64,000 nucleotides of DNA from assembly GCA_963842395.1 (NCBI GenBank), contig CAWJGJ010000002.1, positions 1-64,000 on the forward strand, given 5' to 3'. Under the pieces are notes generated by a model, which worked only from the letters and a program-made list of their open reading frames with translations, was not told where the DNA came from and did not search any database. The stretch's first letter is position 1. Every line of letters starts with the position of its first letter. Shown in pieces: positions 55,790-64,000 of this stretch. Both the position numbers and the translations under genes were made by a program. This DNA is from ZC4RG19 sp963842395. Its GTDB lineage: Bacteria; Actinomycetota; Acidimicrobiia; Acidimicrobiales; VFJN01.

Positions 55790-56971
55790 TCAGGCTGCGC
55801 CCTCTTCGGCCGGGTCCCAGCCCGCCAGGTCGGCCAGACGCTCGTCGTTGGAGAACATCTCCACGATGGGCTGGTCGAGCCCCAGCCGGCGCTTCAGCCG
55901 CCGCACCTCGAGCTCCTCGTTCCACAACACGAGCGTGACCGCCAGCCCGGCGGCGCCGGCGCGGGCCGTGCGCCCGGAGCGGTGCAGGTAGGTCTTCGGG
56001 TCGGGCGGCGGGTCGGCCTGGATCACGATGTCGAGCTCGTCGATGTCCAGCCCCCGGGCCGCGACGTCGGTCGCCACCAGCACCGCCAGCTTGCCCTCGG
56101 TGAAGCGCTTGAGCGCCCGCTCGCGGACCTCCTGGCGCAGGTCGCCGTGGATGGCCTTGGCGTCGACGTCGTCGTCGGTGAGCTGGCGGGCCAGGCGGTC
56201 GGCCATCCGCTTGGTGTTGGTGAACACGAGGCAGCGGGAGCCCGAGCGGCCGATGGCGGCGATCACGCGGTGCTTGTCCATCTCGTGGACGAGCAGGAAC
56301 CGGTGGGCCATCTTGTCGACGGTCTGCGTGGGCGAGCCGACCTCGTGGAACACCGGGTCGCGCTGGTACCGGTCCACCAGGCCCTGGATGCCGCCGTCGA
56401 GCGTGGCCGAGAACAGCAGGGTCTGGTGCTTGCCCGCGATGTGGCGGAGCACCCACTCGACCTGGGGCATGAAGCCCATGTCGGCCATCCGGTCGGCCTC
56501 GTCGATGACGACCAGGCCGACGTCGGACAGGTTGGCGAGCTTGCGGTCGATGAGGTCGATGAGGCGGCCGGGCGTGGCGACGACGATCTCGGCGCCCGCG
56601 TTGAGCGCGGCCACCTGCTTGGACATCTGGGCGCCGCCGTAGACGGCCACGAGCCGCAGGGACCGGGCCTCGACCAGGGGCCGCAGCACGTCGGTGACCT
56701 GGCCCGCGAGCTCTCGGGTGGGCACCAGGACCAGCCCGGTGGGGCGCTTGGGGGACGCGGGAGCGACCCGCTCGACCAGGGGGAGGCCGAACGCGAGGGT
56801 CTTGCCCGAGCCGGTCTTGGCCTTGCCGCAGACGTCGCGGCCGGCAAGGGCGTCGGGGATGCAGAGGCGCTGGACGGGGAAGGCGGAAGTGAGGCCGGCT
56901 TTGTCGAGCACGGCCACCAGATCGGGGGACACGCCCAGCGCAGAGAACGTCTCTTGTTCTTCGTTGCGCAT
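55790..56971 (-). CDS. DEAD-box RNA helicase
   Basis: 393 residues; the frame is open upstream, but family similarity begins at MRNEEQETFSALGVSPDLVA. Motifs in order: Q motif FPVQ, Walker A KAKTGSGKT, PTRELAGQ, ATPGRLID, VIDEADRM, FSAT, RCLVFTNTK, TDVAARGLDID and HRSGRTARAG. No long C-terminal extension, so a minimal RhlE-like helicase acting in RNA remodelling or decay. Confidence 0.95.
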   Translation of the reverse strand: MRNEEQETFSALGVSPDLVAVLDKAGLTSAFPVQRLCIPDALAGRDVCGKAKTGSGKTLAFGLPLVERVAPASPKRPTGLVLVPTRELAGQVTDVLRPLVEARSLRLVAVYGGAQMSKQVAALNAGAEIVVATPGRLIDLIDRKLANLSDVGLVVIDEADRMADMGFMPQVEWVLRHIAGKHQTLLFSATLDGGIQGLVDRYQRDPVFHEVGSPTQTVDKMAHRFLLVHEMDKHRVIAAIGRSGSRCLVFTNTKRMADRLARQLTDDDVDAKAIHGDLRQEVRERALKRFTEGKLAVLVATDVAARGLDIDELDIVIQADPPPDPKTYLHRSGRTARAGAAGLAVTLVLWNEELEVRRLKRRLGLDQPIVEMFSNDERLADLAGWDPAEEGAA

Positions 56972-57030
56972 GGTTCCGGCGGAGTGTACTGGCGCGGTCC
57001 CGTCCGGCCCCATTTCGCCCGCGGCCCCGC

Positions 57031-59091
57031 TCATCCCCCGGGCGCGGCGGCGGGACGCGCCAGCCAGGGACGGATGTGCTCCTCGATGAACCGCCACATG
57101 ACGGGTGCGAACTCGGGGGTGAAGTGGATGCCGTCCTCGCGGGCGAGGACGCCGTCGACCTCGTGGGCGAAGCGGCCGCCCGGGCACAGCAGCGGCCCGG
57201 CGTCGACGACGAGGGCGCGCTCCCCGAAGCGTGCTGCTACCTCCGCCGTCCGGGCGTTGATCCAGGCCAGGTTCTCCGGGTGGTTGCGGCGGTCGTCGAG
57301 CCCGCCGACCCACATGTTGCGGTCGTCCATGCAGGGCACCGTCACGAAGGCGAAGCGGGCGTCGGGCGCGGCGGCGACAGTGCCGTCGATGCTGTCGGCC
57401 AGCGCCCGCTGGTAGGCGGCGGCGAACTCGGGGGTGCCGGCCCGCAGCAGGTGCTCGCCCTGCTGGTGGTCGTAGACCTCCCAGGCGCCCCACACCGCCA
57501 CGACGACGTCGGGCTGGAAGCGAGAGGCCACGCGCTGCCAGGCGCCCCGCCAATCCGGGCACCCCGCGGTGTCGTCGATGCGCACCCCCTCGACGACCGC
57601 CTGGCCGGGCGTGACGGTGCACCCGAGGTAGGCGGCCTGCGCCATGACGACACCCGGGGTCGTCGACGGCTCGTCGACCAGCGGGAAGCCGAGCGACCAG
57701 CCCACCGAGTCACCGCCGACCATCACCCGGAGCTCCTGGTCGGGGGCGATGGCCGGGAGGGGATGGCCGGGCGCCACCGCCACCGTCGGCACGGGGCCGC
57801 CGGGCGGGGGAGGCGCCGGGGCCTGGGCCGCGGCGGACGCGGACAGGACCGACCGACCGGCGCCGTCGGCCGACACGGCGACGACCCCCACCACCGCCGC
57901 CCCGCAGGCGAGGGACATCGCGGCGGGGCGCAGCGCCGGCAGGCCGAGCCGCGTGGCCCGCTCGCACAGGCCGGCCACGCCGTGGCGGCGCACCGGCTGT
58001 TCGATCACCAGGTACGACACCGTGGCCAGCGCGAACGCCAGCCCGATCCGCAGCGCCGCCAGCTCCAGGCCGGCCCGCCCCGCCCGTTCGGGGGTGAGCC
58101 ACAGGTACGCCGGCCAGTGCCAGAGGTAGAGCCCGTAGGACAGCCGCCCGACCGTCACGGGGACCGGCCGGCTGAGCAGCCAGTGGGCGGGCCCGTGCGA
58201 GCCCGGCAGCGCCAGCCCGGCCACCGCCGCGGCCGCGACCAGGGCCACGACCAGGAAGCCGCCCTGGTACAGCGACGCCTGGGTGCCGTCGACCTCGTGG
58301 AAGACCACGGCGAGGCCCAGCAGGCCGACCACGGCCAGCACCGGCAGCACGCCGGCCAGGCGGTGCACGACCGCGGGGAAGTGCTGCGACACGACGGCCA
58401 GGGCCGCGCCCACGAGCAGTGCCTGGGCGCGGGTGTCGGTGCCGTAGTAGGCCCGGGACGGATCGTCGAGGGGCGTGTAGACGGCCGCCATCCAGGCGGC
58501 CGACGCCAGCGCGCCGCCCACCAGCACCGCCAGCAGCAGGCCCGCACGGCGACCGACGATCGCGGCGAGCACCAGCAGCAGCGGGGGGAACAGCAGGTAC
58601 CACTGCTCCTCGACCGCGAGCGACCACAGGTGCCGGTAGGGCGACGGCGCGCCGAACCCGGCGAAGTACGACTGCTCGGTGAACACGAACCGCCAGTTGG
58701 CCACGTAGGCCAGCGCGGCCAGCGCGTCGCCCCGGGTGGTGGCGCCGTCCACCGGCAGCCGGGCGACCCGCACCATCACCGCGGTCGCCGCGACCACGGC
58801 CCCGACGGCCGGCAGCAGTCGCCGGGCCCGCCGCAACCAGAACGCCCGCAGGTCGACCCGTCCGGTCCCCCGCCGCTCGGCCAGCAGCAGGGAGGTGATG
58901 AGGAACCCGGAGATCACGAGGAACACGTCGACGCCGAGGAACCCGCCCGACACGACCGGATCGCCGCCGCCCGGCCAGCGCAGGTCGGTGTGCTCGGCCA
59001 TCACGGCCAGCACCGCCACCGCTCGTAGGCCGTCGAGCGCGGGTTGGTACGCGAGCCGCGGCCCGCCGCCACCAACGACCACACGCGCCAT
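57031..59091 (-). CDS. OafA/YrhL-type acyltransferase with C-terminal SGNH domain
   Basis: 686 residues. The N-terminal ~400 form an acyltransferase 3 membrane domain with about ten helices: YQPALDGLRAVAVLAVMAEH, GGFLGVDVFLVISGFLIT, FWLRRARRLLPA and LWSLAVEEQWYL. A Pro-rich linker leads to an extracytoplasmic SGNH hydrolase domain with GGDSVGWSLG and the catalytic Asp/His in DGIHFTPE. Such fusions O-acetylate cell-surface glycans. Confidence 0.93.
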   Translation of the reverse strand: MARVVVGGGGPRLAYQPALDGLRAVAVLAVMAEHTDLRWPGGGDPVVSGGFLGVDVFLVISGFLITSLLLAERRGTGRVDLRAFWLRRARRLLPAVGAVVAATAVMVRVARLPVDGATTRGDALAALAYVANWRFVFTEQSYFAGFGAPSPYRHLWSLAVEEQWYLLFPPLLLVLAAIVGRRAGLLLAVLVGGALASAAWMAAVYTPLDDPSRAYYGTDTRAQALLVGAALAVVSQHFPAVVHRLAGVLPVLAVVGLLGLAVVFHEVDGTQASLYQGGFLVVALVAAAAVAGLALPGSHGPAHWLLSRPVPVTVGRLSYGLYLWHWPAYLWLTPERAGRAGLELAALRIGLAFALATVSYLVIEQPVRRHGVAGLCERATRLGLPALRPAAMSLACGAAVVGVVAVSADGAGRSVLSASAAAQAPAPPPPGGPVPTVAVAPGHPLPAIAPDQELRVMVGGDSVGWSLGFPLVDEPSTTPGVVMAQAAYLGCTVTPGQAVVEGVRIDDTAGCPDWRGAWQRVASRFQPDVVVAVWGAWEVYDHQQGEHLLRAGTPEFAAAYQRALADSIDGTVAAAPDARFAFVTVPCMDDRNMWVGGLDDRRNHPENLAWINARTAEVAARFGERALVVDAGPLLCPGGRFAHEVDGVLAREDGIHFTPEFAPVMWRFIEEHIRPWLARPAAAPGG

Positions 59092-59178
59092 GTGTCCTCC
59101 CCCCGAGAGGCGCGTCCCCTTCCGGGAGGAGTATTGCAGGAGTTACTGCAATTGACTAGTCGAAGGGAGATGGCAGAT

Positions 59179-59199
59179 TTACTGACGCTACGTCAGTAA
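59179..59199. promoter_or_regulatory. Near-perfect inverted repeat, candidate operator
   Basis: Nine-base arms TTACTGACG and CGTCAGTAA flank a CTA spacer. It lies between the cyclase stop and the acyltransferase start, 88 bases upstream of the latter, in unusually AT-rich surroundings. A second, shorter repeat (ATTGCAG / CTGCAAT, near 59133-59152) is closer to the start. No U-tract follows, so a protein-binding site is more likely than a terminator. Confidence 0.55.
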
Positions 59200-59212
59200 G
59201 GCGAGGGGGCGA

Positions 59213-59758
59213 TCAGTCCACGGAGAAGTGGTCCCGCTGCTCGCTCATGTCGACGACCTCGACGTGGCGGGAGAACCCGCGGATGACCTGGGGGCCGAGC
59301 TGGCGGTGGGCCAGGCCCTCGCCCGACGCGTCGAACAACGAGGCCGTGACGAGGATCTGGTGCGGCCGCGCCTCGTCACACAGCCGGGCCGCCAGGTTCA
59401 CCGGCCTGCCGATGTAGTCGTCGCCCTCGAAGAGGATCACCCGGCCGGCCGCCACGCCGCCCCGGAGCGGAAGCGCGCAGCCCCGCCGATCGAGCGCCTG
59501 CTCCATCCGCAGCACCGCGTCGAGCAGCGGACGGGGCTCGGTCGCGACCAGCATCGCCCCGTCGCCGAGCCACTTGGCCACCCGGACGCCACGCCAGCCC
59601 GCCCGCTCGCGCACCACCGCCCGGAACGTCGAGAGCGCCGCCACCGCCGCACCCACGCCCTGCTCGTCGGTGAGGGATGTGAACCCGCACAGATCGATGA
59701 ACGCGAAGTTGCGACGCACGAGCGCATCGGCGTTCTCGTTGTCCGGCAGCTCGTCCAC
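59213..59758 (-). CDS. Class III adenylate/guanylate cyclase domain protein
   Basis: 181 residues from a GTG; the open frame extends upstream, but that part is Arg/Pro-rich shadow sequence. It is a single catalytic domain: metal Asp22 in AFIDLCGFTSLTDEQG, second metal Asp66 in KWLGDGAML, and the Asn/Arg transition-state segment VNLAARLCDEA. All key residues are present, so it should make a cyclic nucleotide as a homodimer. No sensory or membrane domain is fused. Confidence 0.88.
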   Translation of the reverse strand: MDELPDNENADALVRRNFAFIDLCGFTSLTDEQGVGAAVAALSTFRAVVRERAGWRGVRVAKWLGDGAMLVATEPRPLLDAVLRMEQALDRRGCALPLRGGVAAGRVILFEGDDYIGRPVNLAARLCDEARPHQILVTASLFDASGEGLAHRQLGPQVIRGFSRHVEVVDMSEQRDHFSVD

Positions 59759-59838
59759 GGCCCGGATGCTAGTGGTGGCGCTGTCCGCAGCCCGACCCCG
59801 CCCAGGCCCCGGCGACCCGGCCGCTACCGTGCCGAGCC

Positions 59839-60651
59839 GTGCCCGCACTCGACGCCATCGCCGGCTGGCCCGTTGCCACGGCGGCCGGCGCGGTGGTCGA
59901 TCGCGGCGGTGCCCGTCAGCGCGCCGGCCCGGGAGGGTGGCAGACCCGCATCGCGTCCGTGACCAAGCTGCTGGTGGCGTACGCGTGCCTCGTCGCGGTC
60001 GAGGAGCAGACCCTCGACCTCGACGCGCCGGCGGGCCCGCCCGGGGCCACCGTCCGCCACCTGCTGGCCCACGCCTCCGGCCTGCCGTTCGAGGGCACCA
60101 CTCCCCTGGCGGCCCCCGGGCGCCGCCGCATCTACAGCAACTCGGGCTTCGAGGCGCTGGGCGCGGCCCTGGCCGAGGCCGCCGGCATGTCACCCGGCGA
60201 CTACGTGACGGAGGCGGTGCTGGCGCCCCTGGGCATGGCCGCCACCGAGCTGCGCGGCTCCGTGGCCAAGGACGGTTGGTCGACGGTCGACGACCTCGCC
60301 CGATTCGCCACCGAGCTGCTGGCGCCCGGCCTGGTGGCGCCCGCCACGCTGGGCGAGGCGACCCGCGAGCAGTTCCCGGGCCTGGCGGGCGTGCTCCCCG
60401 ACATGGGCCGCTACGACCCCAACCCCTGGGGCCTGGGCTTCGAGCTGAAGGGGGCCAAGTCGCCCCACTGGACCGCACCCGGCGGGTCGCCGCGCACGTT
60501 CGGCCACTTCGGCGGCTCGGGCGGCTTCCTGTGGGTCGATCCCGATGCCGAGGTCGCCTGCGTGGTCCTGACCGACCGCCCGTTCGGCGACTGGGCACCG
60601 CCGCGCTGGTCGGCGCTGTCGGCCGCCGTGCTCGCCGGTTCAGCGTCCTAG
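59839..60651 (+). CDS. Serine hydrolase, beta-lactamase/penicillin-binding-protein family
   Basis: 270 residues, GTG start. Catalytic Ser40-x-x-Lys43 (SVTK), Tyr99-Ser-Asn101 (YSN) and the third motif region HFGGSGG are all present. No signal peptide, so it acts in the cytoplasm; such class C-like proteins are usually esterases or peptidases rather than antibiotic hydrolases. The stop overlaps the convergent acyl-CoA dehydrogenase gene. Confidence 0.9.
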   Translation: MPALDAIAGWPVATAAGAVVDRGGARQRAGPGGWQTRIASVTKLLVAYACLVAVEEQTLDLDAPAGPPGATVRHLLAHASGLPFEGTTPLAAPGRRRIYSNSGFEALGAALAEAAGMSPGDYVTEAVLAPLGMAATELRGSVAKDGWSTVDDLARFATELLAPGLVAPATLGEATREQFPGLAGVLPDMGRYDPNPWGLGFELKGAKSPHWTAPGGSPRTFGHFGGSGGFLWVDPDAEVACVVLTDRPFGDWAPPRWSALSAAVLAGSAS

Positions 60652-62426
60652 AAGGCGGCCGCCAGCAGGTCGTCCGGGCCGGCCGTGACCGCAGGGATCA
60701 GGCCGGCCGCCTGCGGCAGGCACTGCTCGGCGTAGAACCGCGCCGTCACCACCTTCTGGCGGAGGAATTCGGCGTCGCCCTCGCCCGCGTCCAGCAAGTG
60801 CTGCGCCGCCAGTGCCGAGCGGCCGAGCAGCCACCCGCCGGTGACGATGCCGCACATTCGCAGGTACGGGGTGGCGCCCGCCAGCGCGTTGTTGGGATCG
60901 GCCAGCCCGTTGGCCAGCAGCCAGTCGGTGGCGGCCCTCAGGCCCGCCTGCGCATCGGTGAGGTGCTTGCCGATGCCGGCCAGCTCGCCGCCCGCCGCAG
61001 TCAGCTGGCCGGCGGTGGCCTCGATGCCCGCCAGGTGGTCGGCGATGACGCCGCCGGCCCGCATGGGCAGCTTGCGGCCCACCAGGTCCATCGCCTGGAT
61101 GCCGTTGGTGCCCTCGTAGATGGCGGCGATGCGGATGTCGCGGTAGTGCTGCGCGACACCCGTCTCCTCGATGTAGCCCATGCCGCCGTGGATCTGCACC
61201 GCCAGCGACGTCAGCTCGTTGCCCAGGTCGGTGCCCCAGCCCTTGGTGATCGGCGTCAGCAGGTCGGCCAGCTCCTGGCGCCGGGTGCGGACGTCCTCGT
61301 CGGGGTGGTGGGCGGCGAGGTCGAGGCTCTCGGCATTGAGATAGGCGAGGCAGCGCAGGGCCTCGATGTGGGCCCGCATGGTGAGCAGCATGCGGCGGAC
61401 GTCGGGATGGTCGACGATCGGCGATGGCGCGCCCGCCGCGGCACCCGGCGCCCGCCCCTGCCGCCGCTCGTTCGCGTACCCGACCGCCGCCTGGTAGGCC
61501 CGCTCGCCGAGCGCCAGGCCCGACACGCCCACCGACAGCCGGGCGTTGTTCATCATCTTGAACATGTAGCGCATGCCCCGGTTGGGCTCGCCGATGAGGT
61601 AGCCGACCGCGTCGTCGTAGGCCATCACGCACGTGGGGCTGGCGTTGATGCCCATCTTCTGCTCGATCGAGACGCACTCGAGGCTGTTGCGCTCGCCCGG
61701 GCTGCCGTCGTCGTCGACCAGGAACTTGGGCACGATGAAGCACGAGATGCCCTTCGTGCCGGGCGGCGCGTCGGGCACGCGTGCCAGCACCAGGTGGATG
61801 ATGTTGCCGGCCAGGTCGTGTTCGCCGTAGGTGATGAAGATCTTCTGGCCGGTGATCCTCCAGGTGCCGTCGTCCGCCGGGACTGCCCGCGTGGTCAGCG
61901 CCCCCACGTCCGAGCCCGCCTGCGGCTCGGTCAGGTTCATGGTGCCGGTCCACTCCCCCGTCACCATCTTGGGGAGGTACACCTCCCGCTGGGCCTCCGA
62001 CCCGTAGCTGGCCAGCATGTCGATGGCACCCTGGGTCAGCAGCGGGCACAACGAGAAGGCCATGTTGGCGGCGGTCATCATCTCCTGCATGGCGGTGGTG
62101 ATCAGCCAGGGGAACCCGCCCCCGCCGTACTCGGGAGGGAAGGGGACGCCCGCCCAGCCCGCGTCGACGTAGCGGCGGTAGGCCCGGGCGAAGCCGTCAG
62201 GCGTGCTCACCGAGCCGTCGGCGTTGCGGCGGCTGTGCTGGGTGTCGCCCACGCGGTTGAGCGGCGCGAACTCCTGGGCGAAGAACCGCCCCGACTCCTC
62301 GATCACCCCATGGACCATCTCCGGCGTCGCATGCTCGAACCCGGGCAGCGCGGCCAGGCCCGGCAGGTCCACGAGGTTGTCGAGGACGAACCGCATGTCG
62401 CCCAGCGGGGCTGTGTAATCGGCCAT
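60648..62426 (-). CDS. Acyl-CoA dehydrogenase
   Basis: 592 residues from the ATG at 62426 (an upstream GTG-type extension is unlikely). The FAD/substrate segment reads MNLTEPQAGSDVGAL, followed by KIFITYGEHDL. A C-terminal helical bundle with IHGGMGYIEETGVAQHYRDI and IYEGTNGIQAMDLVGRK carries the expected catalytic Glu. The length, with ~180 extra C-terminal residues, matches the long-chain/AidB-like group. It oxidises an acyl-CoA to the enoyl-CoA and passes electrons to ETF. A possible IclR regulator lies upstream. Confidence 0.94.
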   Translation of the reverse strand: MADYTAPLGDMRFVLDNLVDLPGLAALPGFEHATPEMVHGVIEESGRFFAQEFAPLNRVGDTQHSRRNADGSVSTPDGFARAYRRYVDAGWAGVPFPPEYGGGGFPWLITTAMQEMMTAANMAFSLCPLLTQGAIDMLASYGSEAQREVYLPKMVTGEWTGTMNLTEPQAGSDVGALTTRAVPADDGTWRITGQKIFITYGEHDLAGNIIHLVLARVPDAPPGTKGISCFIVPKFLVDDDGSPGERNSLECVSIEQKMGINASPTCVMAYDDAVGYLIGEPNRGMRYMFKMMNNARLSVGVSGLALGERAYQAAVGYANERRQGRAPGAAAGAPSPIVDHPDVRRMLLTMRAHIEALRCLAYLNAESLDLAAHHPDEDVRTRRQELADLLTPITKGWGTDLGNELTSLAVQIHGGMGYIEETGVAQHYRDIRIAAIYEGTNGIQAMDLVGRKLPMRAGGVIADHLAGIEATAGQLTAAGGELAGIGKHLTDAQAGLRAATDWLLANGLADPNNALAGATPYLRMCGIVTGGWLLGRSALAAQHLLDAGEGDAEFLRQKVVTARFYAEQCLPQAAGLIPAVTAGPDDLLAAAF

Positions 62427-62476
62427 GGCCCGAGACGGTAGGCCCGGCGGCCCCATGCCGAAAGATGAAGTGGGCG

Positions 62477-63409
62477 TCAGGTCACCGCGTCGGGGCGGTG
62501 GCCGGTCACGGCCAGCGTCAGCGCGTCCGCCGCCGCAACCACGCGCGCCGCGATCGCCCGCAGGTCCCGGCCGTCGACCGCGTCATCGGACAGTCCCGCC
62601 ACCGAGACCGCCAGGTCCACCGTCCCCTCCGACCCGAACACCGGCGCCGTCACGTCGGCGGGGTGGTACGAGCGGCCGGCGGTCAGCTGGCCGACGACCA
62701 GGGGCTGGTGGGCCACCGCCCGCAGGAGCTCGCGCTGGGCCGCCGGCGTGGCGGCGTCGTCGACGAGCCGCCCGCGGGCAGCACCGCCGTGGGCGCCCGC
62801 GCCGGTCCGGGTGAGCGCCCGCCACTCGGCCGACGCCTCCATGACCGCGAAGCCCTGGCGCCGGATCGCGGGCAGCGCCTCGACCGCCGAGCCGACCGTC
62901 TCCCCGGCACCGGCTCGCGCCAGCCATGCCTCGACCGTCGGGGCGTCGCTCCACGCCATGAAGACCAGGCCCACGGGCGGGACGAGGGGGAGGCTCACCG
63001 GCGCCGGCGGGCCGCCGCGCTCGCGCTCGCCACCGGTCGAGTTGGCGCCGGGGCCCGCCTGGGCGACGCACACCATGTGGTCGCCCGACACCCGCCAGGC
63101 GCGGGCGCAGTGGCCGGTGGCCGCCGCCAGGCCGTCGAGCACCGCGGGAGCGAAGTCCACGGCGGTGTAGCCCCGGCGGGCGGCGTCGCCGATCGCGACC
63201 AGGCGCGGACCGAGTGAGTACCGCTTCTCGTCGGGGTGGCGCAGCAGCACCCCCCGCTCGGCCAGGGTGCTGAGCAGGGCGTGGGCGGTCGCCTTGTTGA
63301 GGGAGCAGCGCCGCGCCACCTCGGACAGCGTGAACCGCTCGTCCGGATGGCTGGCGAGGAGCTCCAGCACCGCCACCGACCGGTCGGCCCCGGGGGCCGG
63401 TCTCGCCAC
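62477..63409 (-). CDS. IclR-family transcriptional regulator
   Basis: 310 residues, GTG start. N-terminal winged helix: SVAVLELLASHPDERFTLSE and RRCSLNKATAHALLSTLAERG. The C-terminal effector domain has GDHMVCVAQAG and a late VDLAVSVAGLSDDAVDG. It lies 50 bases upstream of the acyl-CoA dehydrogenase gene on the same strand, so it may regulate that gene. Its ligand is unknown. Confidence 0.9.
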   Translation of the reverse strand: MARPAPGADRSVAVLELLASHPDERFTLSEVARRCSLNKATAHALLSTLAERGVLLRHPDEKRYSLGPRLVAIGDAARRGYTAVDFAPAVLDGLAAATGHCARAWRVSGDHMVCVAQAGPGANSTGGERERGGPPAPVSLPLVPPVGLVFMAWSDAPTVEAWLARAGAGETVGSAVEALPAIRRQGFAVMEASAEWRALTRTGAGAHGGAARGRLVDDAATPAAQRELLRAVAHQPLVVGQLTAGRSYHPADVTAPVFGSEGTVDLAVSVAGLSDDAVDGRDLRAIAARVVAAADALTLAVTGHRPDAVT

Positions 63410-63643
63410 CCTCAGCCCGCGGCCGGCCGGGCGCGACGGCCCGTGCCGTGCCGTGATCGCGTGAGCAGCGACGACTGCTCGATGCCCGCTTCCATCTCCA
63501 TGCCCGCCCCGTCGGCCGCGCCTGTCCGTTCCCGGCGGGAACTCTAGTGGGGCGGGACCATTCCGACCAGGGAGGGCGCGTTGCGGGCGGGCACCCTCCC
63601 CCGGTCGGACGTGCTGGGCGGCGGCCGCCGCGGTCCGGTACCG
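63410..63643. other. Intergenic stretch upstream of iclR-type gene
   Basis: 234 bases holding the regulator's promoter. A hairpin GGGAGGG / CCCTCCC at 63570-63600 lies just after the stop of the following gene on the minus strand and is a candidate terminator. No gene seen. Confidence 0.4.
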
Positions 63644-64000
63644 CTACCAGGTGCGGCTGCGCGCCTCGTAGAACCGCGTCGAGTCGGGCCGGTAGAGCAA
63701 CACCAGGATCACCACGGCGAGCGCCAGGCCCAACAGCGTGAGGACGGTCGAGACCGCGGTGGTCGGCACGGTCAGTCCCAGCAGCGAGAACAGCACGTTG
63801 ATCACGCCGAGGACCGTGGCCACGGTCCTGGCCCACTTCTTGCCCTTGCCGTTGGCGTTCGCCATCCACAGCCACAGGCCGATGGCGATGAGCGCGCCCA
63901 CGACCGCGATGCCCACGCCCACCGTCACCGCGGCGTCGACCTCGTCGGAGGTGAAGCTGGGGTTGTCGTCCTCGATCTGGTCCCGGACGGAACCACTGGT
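63644..64000 (-). CDS. Membrane protein, 5' end outside the window
   Basis: The frame is open to the window edge, giving at least 118 residues; a GTG at 63928 is internal, because the codons before it read VRDQIEDDNPSFTSDEVDAA, typical coding sequence. Three hydrophobic segments follow (VGVGIAVVGALIAIGLWLWM, VATVLGVINVLFSLLGL, VLTLLGLALAVVILVLLY), and the C-terminus is YRPDSTRFYEARSRTW. This looks like a small actinobacterial membrane protein of unknown role. Confidence 0.7.
   Translation of the reverse strand, partial: TSGSVRDQIEDDNPSFTSDEVDAAVTVGVGIAVVGALIAIGLWLWMANANGKGKKWARTVATVLGVINVLFSLLGLTVPTTAVSTVLTLLGLALAVVILVLLYRPDSTRFYEARSRTW

Noticed and set aside
59213..60598. Long 461-residue version of the nucleotide cyclase
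   Set aside because: The extra N-terminal ~280 residues are Arg/Pro-rich, match no domain, and lie antisense to the serine hydrolase gene.

Overview
The window is a high-GC actinobacterial chromosome segment. Third codon positions are almost always G or C, GTG starts are common, and the solute-binding lipoproteins begin with Asp-rich Cys-Gly-Asp linkers. The gene repertoire suggests an Acidimicrobiia-like lineage, but that placement is inference. At least five conserved genes carry single apparent frameshifts in GC-rich runs, so either the assembly has residual indels or several genes are decaying.

Region 1 (1-13.0 kb) looks like a small-molecule catabolic locus. It has a PEP-utilising swivelling-domain protein (frameshifted), a MetE-type zinc methyltransferase, a rare fusion of a MetE-like domain to a SAM methyltransferase, a complete branched-chain-type ABC importer (binding protein, two permeases, two ATPases), a short-chain dehydrogenase, an intradiol ring-cleavage dioxygenase, a MarR regulator and a winged-helix protein. 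Import and ring cleavage of a hydroxylated aromatic is the simplest reading. Region 2 (13-18.8 kb) has a membrane protein, YceI, a three-gene redox module (molybdopterin enzyme, flavin reductase, zinc-ribbon protein), a tiny membrane peptide, a GNAT acetyltransferase and the 3' remnant of a secreted protein gene.

Region 3 (18.8-35.6 kb) is the most unusual part. Two paralogous proteins with a glycosyltransferase-like Asp-Asp-Asn motif have matching promoters. The second opens a six-gene, end-to-end overlapping operon that continues with a 1465-aa DUF6603-like protein, 803-aa and 1299-aa proteins I do not recognise, and two paralogous repeat-containing fibre-like proteins. None has a signal peptide, and no phage or contractile-injection hallmark gene is present. 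This is the best candidate for an undescribed system.

Region 4 (35.7-44.8 kb) is a genomic island flanked by a 52-bp direct repeat of the 3' part of tRNA-Gly(GCC), with a decayed tyrosine integrase at one end. Its cargo is a xyloside-utilisation set: LacI regulator, GH3 glycosidase (frameshifted) and xylose isomerase on one strand, and a divergent sugar ABC importer without its own ATPase on the other. A perfect palindromic LacI-type operator lies between them.

Region 5 (44.8-64 kb) is ordinary chromosome: a Pro-rich repeat protein, DUF4202, an AlkB-like oxygenase, a Pro/Gly-rich membrane protein, a Fpg/Nei glycosylase with an altered zinc finger, and a methionine-biosynthesis pair (metX plus a frameshifted trans-sulfuration enzyme) behind a SAM-type riboswitch. 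Then come a frameshifted DNA methylase, GNAT, NUDIX, a DEAD-box helicase, an OafA-type acyltransferase, a nucleotide cyclase, a serine hydrolase, an acyl-CoA dehydrogenase, an IclR regulator and a membrane protein running off the window.
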